A DNA stretch of 64,000 nt from Bacillus proteolyticus (GCF_001884065.1 NZ_MACH01000052.1:1-64000), one strand, 5' to 3'. Shown: positions 45,437 through 52,961, counted from the stretch's first letter. Numbers and translations are program-made. Notes: a model not told the origin generated them from the sequence alone.

Positions 45437-45551
45437 AATGTCTTTGACAGGAAACGCATTTCATACTTTATAAAAGAGTTACACCGGTCTGTAATAATCC
45501 ATGGATTCTTTTCAAGTGTTAAAGCAATGAATAGAATTTGGAGGGATATGT

Positions 45552-45881
45552 ATGAATGAACTTTTATTAAGTATGAAAAAGTATGTAGAGGATGATGAAC
45601 AAATTTTAGCATTTGTGATAGGGATATTTGAGAAAGATGATTTTACCTTATCATATCGGCATGGAATTTTCGTTGCTACTACTAGACGTCTCCTCTTTTA
45701 TGGAGGATTTTCGTATTATCCATCAACATTTGAAGAGTATTCGTATTTGCATATAGACGACATAAATTTTCATCCGCAATTAGTGTTTACTTGTAATCAG
45801 GAAACGGTAACAGCTAAGTATATTCAGAAAGGTAATGTGGAACGCTTTGCTCGTGCAGTTAGAGCAAATATGAATAATTAA
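45552..45881 (+). CDS. Small PH-domain-like (YokE-type) protein
   Basis: 109 residues, soluble. The pattern GIFVATTRRLLFYGGF (about 38-53) followed by EEYSYLHIDDINF resembles bacterial PH domains of the YokE type. Function unknown. A TTGACA (45444) with a TATAAA 18 bp on forms its promoter, and GGAGGGATATGT precedes the ATG. Confidence 0.75.
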   Translation: MNELLLSMKKYVEDDEQILAFVIGIFEKDDFTLSYRHGIFVATTRRLLFYGGFSYYPSTFEEYSYLHIDDINFHPQLVFTCNQETVTAKYIQKGNVERFARAVRANMNN

Positions 45882-45998
45882 TCAGGTGTTTGTTTAAACA
45901 TAATACCATTGCTGTTATGAGAAGAATGGCGTAATAAAAACCACTTCTAAACCTCTAGGAGATAGTGATACAATGTCAAATGGGGGGAGGTATGAACT

Positions 45999-46835
45999 AT
46001 GGTTAATCAACGTATAAAAGAGATAACATTAATTACAATTGGTTCATTGTTATTCGCAATCGGTATTAATTATTTTGCAATTCCAAACCGTTTATCAGAA
46101 GGTGGCATTATTGGTGTAACGGTTGTTACGTATTATTTATTTGGTTGGTCGCCAGGGATTGTCAATTTTGCTATAAATGCAATTTTACTGGCTGTTGGTT
46201 ATAAATTTTTTGATAAAAAAACGATGGTTTATACAATTTTAGGGATTGTAGAAACATCTTTGTTTTTATATGTTACAGAGCACATTGAGTATCATGTAAA
46301 TAGTGATACGCTCTTAGCAGCTTTATTCGCGGGTCTATTTGTAGGTATCGGATTAGGGTGTATGTTCAAAGCTGGAGGTACATCAGGAGGATCGGCAATT
46401 TTAGCGCAGTTAGCAAATCAATACTTAGGTTGGAGTGTTGGTAAAGGCGTACTCATTATTGATATCGTTGTAATTGCTGGTTCTGTATTTATAATAGGGC
46501 AAGAAAAGGCAATGTATACACTCGTTGCTGTATTTATCGGAGCGAAAGTAATTGATTTCATTGTAGAAGGAATGGATACAAAGACTGCAGTTACGATTAT
46601 CTCGAATCAACCAGACTTAATTCGTGAAGCTATTACGAAAAACATGACACGTGGTGTCACTGTATTAGAGGGGCGCGGCGGATATACTGGTAAAAATAAA
46701 GAAGTATTATATGTCGTTATTAATAAACAAGAGCTTGTTAAGTTAAAGCAAGTTATCGGCCGAGTTGATGAAGATGCCTTCGTTGTCATTCACGATGTGC
46801 GTGATGTACTTGGCGGTGGTTTTAAAGCGAGCTAA
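45999..46835 (+). CDS. YitT-family membrane protein (DUF161-DUF2179)
   Basis: 278 residues: five predicted membrane segments (about 8-175) then a cytoplasmic DUF2179 domain (about 195-278, ISNQPDLIREAITKNMTRGVTVLEGRGGYTG). GKAGGTSGGSAILAQ-type motif near 125 is conserved. The family's transport or regulatory role is unproven. GGGGGGAGG precedes the ATG. It is monocistronic. Confidence 0.9.
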   Translation: MVNQRIKEITLITIGSLLFAIGINYFAIPNRLSEGGIIGVTVVTYYLFGWSPGIVNFAINAILLAVGYKFFDKKTMVYTILGIVETSLFLYVTEHIEYHVNSDTLLAALFAGLFVGIGLGCMFKAGGTSGGSAILAQLANQYLGWSVGKGVLIIDIVVIAGSVFIIGQEKAMYTLVAVFIGAKVIDFIVEGMDTKTAVTIISNQPDLIREAITKNMTRGVTVLEGRGGYTGKNKEVLYVVINKQELVKLKQVIGRVDEDAFVVIHDVRDVLGGGFKAS

Positions 46836-46868
46836 AAGGTGAACGAGTAAATTCGTTCGCCTTTTTTA
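46833..46868 (+). terminator. Terminator of the YitT gene
   Basis: AAAAGGTGAACGA / TCGTTCGCCTTTTTT hairpin. Promoter box 4 begins 5 bp later. Confidence 0.9.
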
Positions 46869-46872
46869 ATTC

Positions 46873-46936
46873 TTACAAAAATGTAAGTGTAATGTAATGA
46901 GATTCAATAGTAGATTTTATTCCTTCTTTTTAAAAT
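46873..46936 (+). promoter_or_regulatory. Micropeptide-type promoter box 4 (drives yxeA-like gene)
   Basis: TTACA-AAAA-TGTAA-N6-TGTAATGAGATTCAATAGT (46873-46911), then 19 bp and TAAAAT (46931-46936). The flanking bases make CTTACAAAAATGTAAG. Confidence 0.7.
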
Positions 46937-46973
46937 GGATGTATATATATCCTGCAAGGGAGGAAGATTTATT

Positions 46974-47330
46974 ATGAAGAAAAAAATGATCACTACTATA
47001 ATAGCGATGATAGTGATAGTAGTAATGTTATTGCCTACGAAACTTGGACCAGTTATCGATAAATATAATCCACTTTATAAGACGAAAGAATATTATACGG
47101 TTGTGAATACAATTGGTCAGCATATTGGTGATGAGTGGTATGAATATGAATTTATTGCATTTGACGAACGTGGAAGAGAGCAAAAAATAAAGAAGACTGT
47201 TAAGCATATGTTAAAGAGAGAGGGGGCATTAAAGGTGTACGCAAAAGGACGCTACGGCGAGGCAATTGAAGAAATTGAAGTTGTAAATATTCCTATTAAT
47301 GCGAAGAGTAAACTTTTAACGATGAGATAG
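46974..47330 (+). CDS. YxeA-family (DUF1093) exported protein
   Basis: 118 residues: N-terminal membrane/signal segment (about 5-22), then a YxeA-type beta-barrel domain with NPLYKTKEYYTVVNT, EYEFIAFDERGREQKIKKTV and GALKVYAKGRYGEAIEEIEVV. The frame is open from 46935, but the ATG at 46974 follows GGGAGGAAGATTTATT. It belongs to the shared-promoter regulon of this region. Members of this family are small secreted proteins of unknown role. Confidence 0.8.
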   Translation: MKKKMITTIIAMIVIVVMLLPTKLGPVIDKYNPLYKTKEYYTVVNTIGQHIGDEWYEYEFIAFDERGREQKIKKTVKHMLKREGALKVYAKGRYGEAIEEIEVVNIPINAKSKLLTMR

Positions 47331-47336
47331 CGGATT

Positions 47337-47386
47337 ATACCCCCACCTATTTTTTGTCGAAAATAAAAATACTAGGTAGGGGTATT
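47337..47386 (+). terminator. Terminator of the yxeA-like gene
   Basis: ATACCCCCACCTA and TAGGTAGGGGTAT pair across a 24-base A/T-rich loop and are followed by TTTT. Confidence 0.65.
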
Positions 47387-47399
47387 TTGGAGTTCATGA

Positions 47400-47436
47400 A
47401 AAAGCCTTAGTCCATATGGACTAAGGCTTTTTTTAT
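47400..47436. terminator. Hairpin terminator
   Basis: AAAGCCTTAGTCCAT / ATGGACTAAGGCTTT with T runs on both strands. It would end the decayed micropeptide transcript coming from the right. Confidence 0.88.
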
Positions 47437-47439
47437 TAT

Positions 47440-47556
47440 ATAAAGGGGAAGGGGGTACATTGTAGTAGCGTGAGTGAAAGATATAAGAAGAGTAGCTACT
47501 AGCAATGTAATTTGGTTATGTGAGTGTTCTTCTTATTTGGCTTACTTCCTAACTTT
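47440..47556 (-). pseudogene. Decayed family A micropeptide gene
   Basis: The minus strand downstream of box 5 still aligns with copy 2: CTAGTAGCTACTCTTCTTA corresponds to CTAGCGGCTCCCTTCTTCTT, CACGCTACTAC to TACGCTGCTACGC, and the trailing CCCTTCCCCTTTATATAA is retained. No ATG or intact frame remains. Confidence 0.5.
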
Positions 47557-47670
47557 ATTGTACGAAATATAGGTAAGGGAAACTATCGAATTACATTACG
47601 CATAGCTTACAAACATGTAAGCCTTCTGTAATGTAATTCGATAGTTAAAATATAGTGAATTTCATATAGT
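47557..47670. promoter_or_regulatory. Divergent double promoter, boxes 5 (-) and 6 (+)
   Basis: ACTATCGAATTACATTAC (47582) and GTAATGTAATTCGATAGT (47628-47645) are perfect 18-bp inverted arms that share the central TTACA-AACA-TGTAA. Leftward -10 is TACAAT (47557-47562) and rightward -10 is TATAGT (47665-47670), each 19 bp from its GATAGT. Confidence 0.75.
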
Positions 47671-47676
47671 ATAACT

Positions 47677-47781
47677 AGAAAGTCTCACTGTATCACTTTC
47701 CGTTTGTAATGTTAATGAAGAATGAAAAACCAACTACTTTTTAATAGCCCTCATCTCTATTTAGATGAGGCTCTTTTTTTA
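47677..47781 (+). ncRNA. Candidate ~100-nt RNA or 11-residue micropeptide transcript
   Basis: Promoter box 6 and the terminator at 47745-47781 (AGCCCTCATCT / AGATGAGGCT, T8) bracket about 100 nt. The only ORF (47709-47744, MLMKNEKPTTF) has no ribosome site, so a regulatory RNA is as likely as a peptide. Confidence 0.4.
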
Positions 47782-47784
47782 ACC

Positions 47785-47848
47785 TTACAATATTGTAAGG
47801 TTTACGTAAGTTAATTCGATAGTAACTTTGTCATATTTTTTGCATAAT
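47785..47848 (+). promoter_or_regulatory. Micropeptide promoter box 7
   Basis: TTACA-ATAT-TGTAA-N6-CGTAAGTTAATTCGATAGT (47785-47823), 19 bp, then CATAAT (47843-47848). Confidence 0.72.
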
Positions 47849-47903
47849 AGATACAAATAGATAAAAAATAATTAGGGATATATTAAGAAGGGAGAAAACT
47901 GGG

Positions 47904-48017
47904 ATGCGTAAAGAAGAAGTAGTGAAGTTTCCAATTAAAGATTTCTGTAGCTACTTTACTGTTGCCATAGTATGTATTGGATTATTTGATATAATAACAA
48001 ATTTAATTGTTAAATAA
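47904..48017 (+). CDS. 37-residue membrane micropeptide
   Basis: Begins MRKEEVVKFPIKDFCSYF and continues as a hydrophobic helix (TVAIVCIGLFDIITNLIV) ending in Lys. ATG behind AAGGGAGAAAACTGGG. Transcribed from box 7 and closed by a terminator at 48030-48061. Different in sequence from families A and B. Function unknown. Confidence 0.65.
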   Translation: MRKEEVVKFPIKDFCSYFTVAIVCIGLFDIITNLIVK

Positions 48018-48029
48018 TATAGATGATAA

Positions 48030-48061
48030 AACAAGAAGGGGGACCCTTTCTTGTTTTTTTT
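48030..48061 (+). terminator. Terminator of the 37-residue peptide gene
   Basis: ACAAGAAGGG / CCCTTTCTTGT hairpin plus T8. It also lies just upstream of the TatD gene, which may be read through. Confidence 0.8.
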
Positions 48062-48075
48062 ATGGGGGCATAAAG

Positions 48076-48846
48076 ATGAAATGGATTGATAGCCATATAC
48101 ATGTTGATCAATATGAGAATGAAGAGAAAAGTAGATTACTTATAGATGTGGAAAACAGTAAAGAGATACAAGGGCTTATTGCAGTATCTATGAATTATCA
48201 ATCATGCCTAGAAACTTTATCTTTAGCAAAGCGATATCCTTTTGTACATCCAGCAATAGGTTTTCATCCGGAGCAGCCGATTCATAGAGAAGAATGTGAG
48301 CGCATATTTAAATTAATTGAAGCTCATGTAGAGGACATTGTTGCGATTGGTGAAGTGGGACTCCCGTATTATTTAAGGAAAGAAGATGAAAATATTGCTA
48401 TCGATCCATACATAGCGGTGTTAAAAAAGTTTGTTGAACTAGCTAGTAAACATGATTTACCAATTGTATTGCATGCGGTTTATGGAGATGCTGACACTGT
48501 ATGTGATTTTCTTGAAGAATATAAAGTTTCACGCGCACACTTCCATTGGTTTAAAGGAAGTGAAGAGACAATGAAACGGATGATGAGGAACGGTTATTAT
48601 ATTTCTATCACACCGGATGTTTTACATAAGGAGAAAATTAGAAAAATCGTTTCGTATTATCCGCTTGAATATATGATGGTAGAAACAGATGGCCCATGGG
48701 AATTTCAGAAGGATACGATGACACATCCTTATATGATAAAAGATGTATTACAAGAAATTAGTATAATAAAAAAAATACCAGTAGAGAAAGTTACTGAGCA
48801 AATATATGCGAATACGGTACGATTTTATAAAGTTAGTGAGTCATAA
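48076..48846 (+). CDS. TatD-family metal-dependent hydrolase
   Basis: 256 residues, TIM-barrel hydrolase (DNase/deacylase-like). Metal ligands are visible: HIHVD near residue 7, GEVGLPYY (Glu about 95), VLHAVYGD (His about 135), HFHWFKG (His about 160) and ETDGPWEF (Asp about 205). The frame is open from 48007, but the ATG at 48076 behind GGGGGCATAAAG gives the family N-terminus MKWIDSHIHV. The biological substrate is unknown. Confidence 0.88.
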   Translation: MKWIDSHIHVDQYENEEKSRLLIDVENSKEIQGLIAVSMNYQSCLETLSLAKRYPFVHPAIGFHPEQPIHREECERIFKLIEAHVEDIVAIGEVGLPYYLRKEDENIAIDPYIAVLKKFVELASKHDLPIVLHAVYGDADTVCDFLEEYKVSRAHFHWFKGSEETMKRMMRNGYYISITPDVLHKEKIRKIVSYYPLEYMMVETDGPWEFQKDTMTHPYMIKDVLQEISIIKKIPVEKVTEQIYANTVRFYKVSES

Positions 48847-48880
48847 AAAAACACCAAGCATCTCGCTTGGTGTTTTTTTA
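48847..48880. terminator. Bidirectional terminator
   Basis: AAAAAAACACCAAGC / GCTTGGTGTTTTTTT hairpin shared by two convergent genes. Confidence 0.92.
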
Positions 48881-50527
48881 TGACTCTAATTTTTTCGCAC
48901 GTCTTAATAATAAAAGAAAGACAATTATAATGAACCCAATTATAAGGAAGAACCCATATTGTTTTATATAATTAATTATGTCATTCGCACTTGTTGGTTT
49001 TTCAACGTGAATGCCGTCTTTATTAGTAGTAATATGAATATCTTTCATTTTTACTTCATTCGTTTCTTTTTGTAAATCAATCCACTCTATGTTTGGAATG
49101 CTTTCTAGTTCTTTTAATACTTCTTTTAATGGTTGAACACCTAAGTAAGGGTGATAGAATGCGCCGATAATTCCATCAGATAGTTTAGTGATAGATAAAG
49201 CACGTTCTTTCATTTTGGCAATATCTTGTGGCTGGCCTTCTTCGATAAATCCAACCGTTTCAGGTATTAATTTCATCCCATGTAAAAACGATGGTGTACT
49301 CGTATAAGCTGGTGAATGCATAGATTTCCAAGTTGTATCGTTTAGTTGTAGTTGTCCTACATAAGTAGAGAAATATTGAGAAAGTATTTCATATCCTTTT
49401 TGAGACATTGTATAGTGCGGAGCCTCAAAGGCAACTGGATATAATTTCGCTCCTACAAGCTCTGTAATCCCTTTTTCAATATGATCTTTAGTATATTTTT
49501 CTTCGAAGGCTTTTCCGTTCTCTACGTATCTATTATAGTCTTCTGTAGACTGAAAATCTTCTTTTGTCTTTGATTTTTCATGGTTTGGTTGGCGAATTGG
49601 TTGATCTGTTTTTACATCCCAAAATTCAAAACCTTCGCCAGTTTCACTATCATAAAACTGATGGGTGTAGCCATGCATAACGATTGAACCACCGTTATCT
49701 TGCATAAAGCGTAAAACATCGACTAATTCAGAGTTATCCTTTAAATGTACTGTTTTTCCTGTGTCGGGATCTTTGTAAACAGGGATAACAGTAATCATAT
49801 AAGGAAGGTTTTTCTCTTTTAGTAATTCAGCAATTTCTTTTAATTGCTTTACATTTACAGCTGGATGAACGTCTTCAAGACGTAAATAAGCTGAAGTTTT
49901 ATTTGTCATCGGCTTTTGTTCAAAGTAAGAAAATAGCATTTCACCGACGTAATGAGACATCCAATCGAAAAGGTTTGGAGTTGCAACATAATATGATATT
50001 CCTTGCTGAACAATTAATGGATGGGCTCCATCGGCACTCAAGGCGTAAGCAAGAGTTGTTCCTTTTGCTTCAATTTTCTTCATTAAGCGTTCTTCTTGTA
50101 ATTCATTTTTTAATTTGTGTGTCGGATATTCTATAGTATGAGTTCGTATATCAGTTTCATCCGAGGTAATGAAAGAAAAACGATTAGATAATTGCTCAAC
50201 ATTTTGACCTAAAACTAGTACTGGACCTGAGAAGCTTTCTAGAAATTGTTTTACTTCAGTAGAAAGAACTTCTTTTTGCTCTCCGATATAAACGATATGT
50301 GTATAAGAAGATGAGTTACTAATTTCATGTATCTCTTTTAAACTTTTTACTGTTATATCTTTTGTAAAGTGCCCTAACTGAGTATTAAGGATTTGTACAT
50401 TGTTTGTAATTTTGTTGTCTTCTGTACTATACAAAAAAAGTACTTTTGGCTTGGATGATGTTTGCGCAGATGTGTGTATAGGAATGAGTAGTAAAATGCT
50501 AAAAAAGAGTAGTAGGGCTTTTTTCAT
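48878..50527 (-). CDS. DUF2334 (polysaccharide deacetylase-like) membrane-anchored protein
   Basis: 549 residues. Signal peptide about 1-21 (LLLFFSILLLIPIHTSAQT), a flavodoxin-like N-terminal half, then the DUF2334 deacetylase-like barrel (about 215-470) with YLRLEDVHPAVN (metal Asp), IVMHGYTHQFYD (HxxxH-type) and APHYTMS. One C-terminal membrane segment (about 520-540) and RRAKK anchor. Likely acts on an extracellular polysaccharide; the activity is unproven. Confidence 0.87.
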   Translation of the reverse strand: MKKALLLFFSILLLIPIHTSAQTSSKPKVLFLYSTEDNKITNNVQILNTQLGHFTKDITVKSLKEIHEISNSSSYTHIVYIGEQKEVLSTEVKQFLESFSGPVLVLGQNVEQLSNRFSFITSDETDIRTHTIEYPTHKLKNELQEERLMKKIEAKGTTLAYALSADGAHPLIVQQGISYYVATPNLFDWMSHYVGEMLFSYFEQKPMTNKTSAYLRLEDVHPAVNVKQLKEIAELLKEKNLPYMITVIPVYKDPDTGKTVHLKDNSELVDVLRFMQDNGGSIVMHGYTHQFYDSETGEGFEFWDVKTDQPIRQPNHEKSKTKEDFQSTEDYNRYVENGKAFEEKYTKDHIEKGITELVGAKLYPVAFEAPHYTMSQKGYEILSQYFSTYVGQLQLNDTTWKSMHSPAYTSTPSFLHGMKLIPETVGFIEEGQPQDIAKMKERALSITKLSDGIIGAFYHPYLGVQPLKEVLKELESIPNIEWIDLQKETNEVKMKDIHITTNKDGIHVEKPTSANDIINYIKQYGFFLIIGFIIIVFLLLLRRAKKLES

Positions 50528-50772
50528 TTATATATGCTCCTAGTCTATATAGAATTCAATTTACAATTATATACAAGAAATAAGTTATAGTCCATGTTAG
50601 TTACATTTTTGCATATATTTACCAATTATTTTTCGCGAAATCGGTCTAAAGCATGATGATAATATGTATAGTAATTTGCTATGATGGAAGAGTAAGAGAA
50701 TGATAGAATGTAGGTAATTGTAAAGGGAAGGCTGAAAGGGGACAAATTTCAGCGGAGAAAGAGGTAGAGGTA

Positions 50773-51306
50773 GTGAAGAAATTCTTTGTAGGATTTTTAG
50801 TTGTTCTTGGAGTGTATTTATATTTCCAAGAGAAGTCTGAAGGAATGGATAAGCTAATAAATGAGACAAGCTATGTTGATTCAGAGGAAGCAAAACAGAT
50901 GAAACAAATTATTATAGAGGAAGCAAAGAAAGTAAACCTTCCAGAATGGATACCTCTGACAATTGCCGAACATGAAAGTAGGTTAAATCCAAGAAGTGTT
51001 GGAGATAACGGAACTTCATTCGGATTGTTTCAATTGCACCGCGGTGGTGGGCTTGCACCGGATAATTTAACTGATGAAGAGTTGAAAGATCCGCGTACAA
51101 ATGCGCAAATTGCAATGCCGCACTTACTGAAAGGATATAAGCGTGGGGTGCAAAAGGGTCTGACTGATTTTGCATTACTGAAATATATAGCAAATACATC
51201 TGGATGGCCAGGGAATCTAGGGCCAGAGTGGACGGATAACAATATGAAGTATAACGTTGGATTAGAAGATGTATATTATCGGAATAAAGGCGTAATAAAA
51301 GAGTAG
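50773..51306 (+). CDS. Membrane-anchored lytic transglycosylase (SLT domain)
   Basis: 177 residues: N-terminal anchor (FFVGFLVVLGVYLYFQ) followed by a single SLT/lysozyme-like domain, with the catalytic Glu in IAEHESRLNPRSVGDNGTSFGLFQLH (about 60-85). GTG start behind AGAGGTAGAGGTA. It cleaves peptidoglycan outside the membrane. Monocistronic. Confidence 0.87.
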   Translation: MKKFFVGFLVVLGVYLYFQEKSEGMDKLINETSYVDSEEAKQMKQIIIEEAKKVNLPEWIPLTIAEHESRLNPRSVGDNGTSFGLFQLHRGGGLAPDNLTDEELKDPRTNAQIAMPHLLKGYKRGVQKGLTDFALLKYIANTSGWPGNLGPEWTDNNMKYNVGLEDVYYRNKGVIKE

Positions 51307-51335
51307 GTTTTCGACACCTACTCTGTTTTTTTATG
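51301..51335. terminator. Bidirectional terminator
   Basis: GAGTAGGT / ACCTACTC hairpin with T tract on the plus strand and A-rich flank on the other. Confidence 0.85.
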
Positions 51336-52112
51336 AATAATTTTGTCTTCTTGTTTCATGAAATACTGTGCTAGTTGTATTTTCACCTCTTCTAGTTTTG
51401 TAGAAACTTGTGGTATTTTATACCCTACATACAATGGTGAAACGACAAACCTAGGAACAACTTTACAAATGATTTTTCCATTTAGGTGATAGAAGAATAA
51501 GTTATAACTACTACATCCTTTATGGAAATCTGTCAGTATGTAACGTACAGTTTGCTGAATATAATTTGCCATTTCATCTATAAATGCAATATCTTCAATG
51601 ACTATGTTAAATTCAGTAAAGCCAATAATAGGACGCTTTGAAATATTGAGTTCAATACGTTCGTTTTTTTGTACAATTACTCCTTGGAAATTTTCCTTTT
51701 CTACATTTTCGAGATAGTCTACATATTTCATTCCGATAATTTGCATGTGTGCATGGTGCAAACTGCCACCTGAAAATGGACCATGATTTTTATATAAAAT
51801 CACAGATGCAAATTCTTCGTTATTCTGTAAGTTTAACCAATGGTAAATAGAGAAACGAATTAGTTTTCTCATATGTTCTTCTGTATATGTTCCGATATGA
51901 TCTTCACAATTATCTGTTTCGATTAGCACTGTTTGAAAGGTATCTTTTAATGTAGGAAATTTATTTTTCAGCCAAATAATAGAGCCCTCAGCTGCTAAAA
52001 TATCCGTTAAATTTTCTCTGTCACAAAAAGGACATGCAGCGCTTCTGTTCCGAATGCTTTCTGGTTTTTGTTTACCGATATCGTTTAAAAAATATAGTTG
52101 TTGAGTATCCAT
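51318..52112 (-). CDS. DUF4931 protein, GalT/HIT-like nucleotidyltransferase fold
   Basis: 264 residues. Zinc-like CPFCDREN near 30 and SLHHAHMQIIG (HxHxQ) near 140 are the active-site marks of the galactose-1-phosphate uridylyltransferase/HIT group. The substrate is unknown. The frame extends to 52226, but the ATG at 52112 follows AAAGGGGC and gives a sensible N-terminus MDTQQLYFLNDIGKQ. Confidence 0.8.
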   Translation of the reverse strand: MDTQQLYFLNDIGKQKPESIRNRSAACPFCDRENLTDILAAEGSIIWLKNKFPTLKDTFQTVLIETDNCEDHIGTYTEEHMRKLIRFSIYHWLNLQNNEEFASVILYKNHGPFSGGSLHHAHMQIIGMKYVDYLENVEKENFQGVIVQKNERIELNISKRPIIGFTEFNIVIEDIAFIDEMANYIQQTVRYILTDFHKGCSSYNLFFYHLNGKIICKVVPRFVVSPLYVGYKIPQVSTKLEEVKIQLAQYFMKQEDKIIHKKTE

Positions 52113-52204
52113 TTGTATATATGCCCCTTTAAAATATGTGTAAAAATCCCGCTTAATACATTCGGGGAAAGGAGGAGGAAATCCTTTAAAGGGAATAGGG
52201 AAAA

Positions 52205-52253
52205 ATAAAAGACAAGATATCCTCATTACAATAGGGTACCTTGTCTTTTATTT
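52205..52253. terminator. Terminator of micropeptide operon 4
   Basis: AAATAAAAGACAAG / CTTGTCTTTTATTT, 14-bp arms, directly after the last peptide stop on the minus strand. Confidence 0.88.
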
Positions 52254-52376
52254 TTTCTTCAATAGTGTGTATGGATAATATAGAGCATTTGCATTTTTTT
52301 TCTTTTTTCTATTTTTTATTGTGTATAAGGCAATTGCCGTACTTGCGATCATAATAATGGCTTTCTTCATATTCAT
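52248..52376 (-). CDS. 42-residue basic membrane peptide
   Basis: Begins MNMKKAIIMIASTAIALYTI, one hydrophobic helix, then a Lys-rich tail (KNRKKKKNANALYYPY...LLKKK). AAAAGGGGTAC precedes the ATG, and a second ATG at 52370 has better spacing. Third gene of the operon under box 8. Unlike families A and B. Confidence 0.6.
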   Translation of the reverse strand: MNMKKAIIMIASTAIALYTIKNRKKKKNANALYYPYTLLKKK

Positions 52377-52386
52377 GTACCCCTTT

Positions 52387-52464
52387 TTATTGTTGGTTTA
52401 ATTCTTGGCTAACTGCTTTTGCGTCGACTAAAGCGTGTAAAATCATTTTCACCATGTTTATCAT
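52387..52464 (-). CDS. Family B-like micropeptide (25 residues)
   Basis: Begins MINMVKMILHALVDAKAV and ends SQELNQQ. The core H-ALVDAKAV---LN matches SALIDAKAV-STLNK of family B. AAAAAGGAGTGAAGG precedes the ATG. Second gene of the operon. Confidence 0.7.
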   Translation of the reverse strand: MINMVKMILHALVDAKAVSQELNQQ

Positions 52465-52480
52465 ATTCCTTCACTCCTTT

Positions 52481-52561
52481 TTATAGTTCGTTTAGTTCTT
52501 TTACAACTGCTTGTCCGTTCACTAATACCTCAAAGATTGCTTTTACGATTTCTTTCATCAT
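52481..52561 (-). CDS. Family B-like micropeptide (26 residues)
   Basis: Begins MMKEIVKAIFEVLVNGQAV and ends VKELNEL. Same length and pattern as its neighbour (FEVLVNGQAV-KELN). AAGGAGGAAAACAATC precedes the ATG. First gene of the operon. Confidence 0.7.
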   Translation of the reverse strand: MMKEIVKAIFEVLVNGQAVVKELNEL

Positions 52562-52604
52562 GATTGTTTTCCTCCTTGTTTTTGTCTCTCTTGTTTATAA
52601 CTTT

Positions 52605-52668
52605 ATTGTATAGGGAGGCATCTTTTCGTACTATCGCTTTCCATTACGTGAACATAACAGTTTTGTAA
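52605..52668 (-). promoter_or_regulatory. Micropeptide promoter box 8
   Basis: Box 52630-52668: TTACA-AAAC-TGTTA-N6-CGTAATGGAAAGCGATAGT, then 19 bp and TACAAT (52605-52610) on the minus strand. The most diverged copy, but with identical spacing. Confidence 0.7.
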
Positions 52669-52796
52669 GATTTGATGTCACTTATTGAAATGTTTAGTCT
52701 ATCTTCATTATTTTCAGAAAAATGACTATTCAAACATGAAATGGGAAAGTATAATAAAGAAGTAGTATTAAATTCCGTACGAAAGGGGTGAATGAG

Positions 52797-52931
52797 ATGA
52801 AACGTTCTTTAGCTGCGCGTGCCAAATTTTTAGATTATATCTATTTTTGTCGTGCGATTTTTCATGATGTAGTTGTTAACGGGATACGTATGCCCTTTTT
52901 TAACAATTGCATAGTAGCTATTGAACGATAG
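52797..52931 (+). CDS. 44-residue leader peptide of the ABC-F gene
   Basis: Begins MKRSLAARAKFLDYIYFCRA with AAAGGGGTGAATGAG as its ribosome site and ends at TAG 52931. It precedes a strong terminator (52997-53034) and the ABC-F start. This arrangement is typical of antibiotic-responsive attenuators. It may be a true leader peptide and not a functional protein. Confidence 0.55.
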   Translation: MKRSLAARAKFLDYIYFCRAIFHDVVVNGIRMPFFNNCIVAIER

Positions 52932-52961
52932 AAGTCTCTTCACCCATTTTTGATAAACGTG

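Noticed and set aside
45444-45475. GGAAACGCATTTC near the 45.5 kb promoter as a CcpA cre site
   Set aside because: Only a partial match to the cre consensus; too weak to call.
40738-52668. Shared promoter box as PlcR, CodY or Fnr sites
   Set aside because: It does not fit the known patterns TATG-N8-CATA, AATTTTCWGAAAATT or TGTGA-N6-TCACA.
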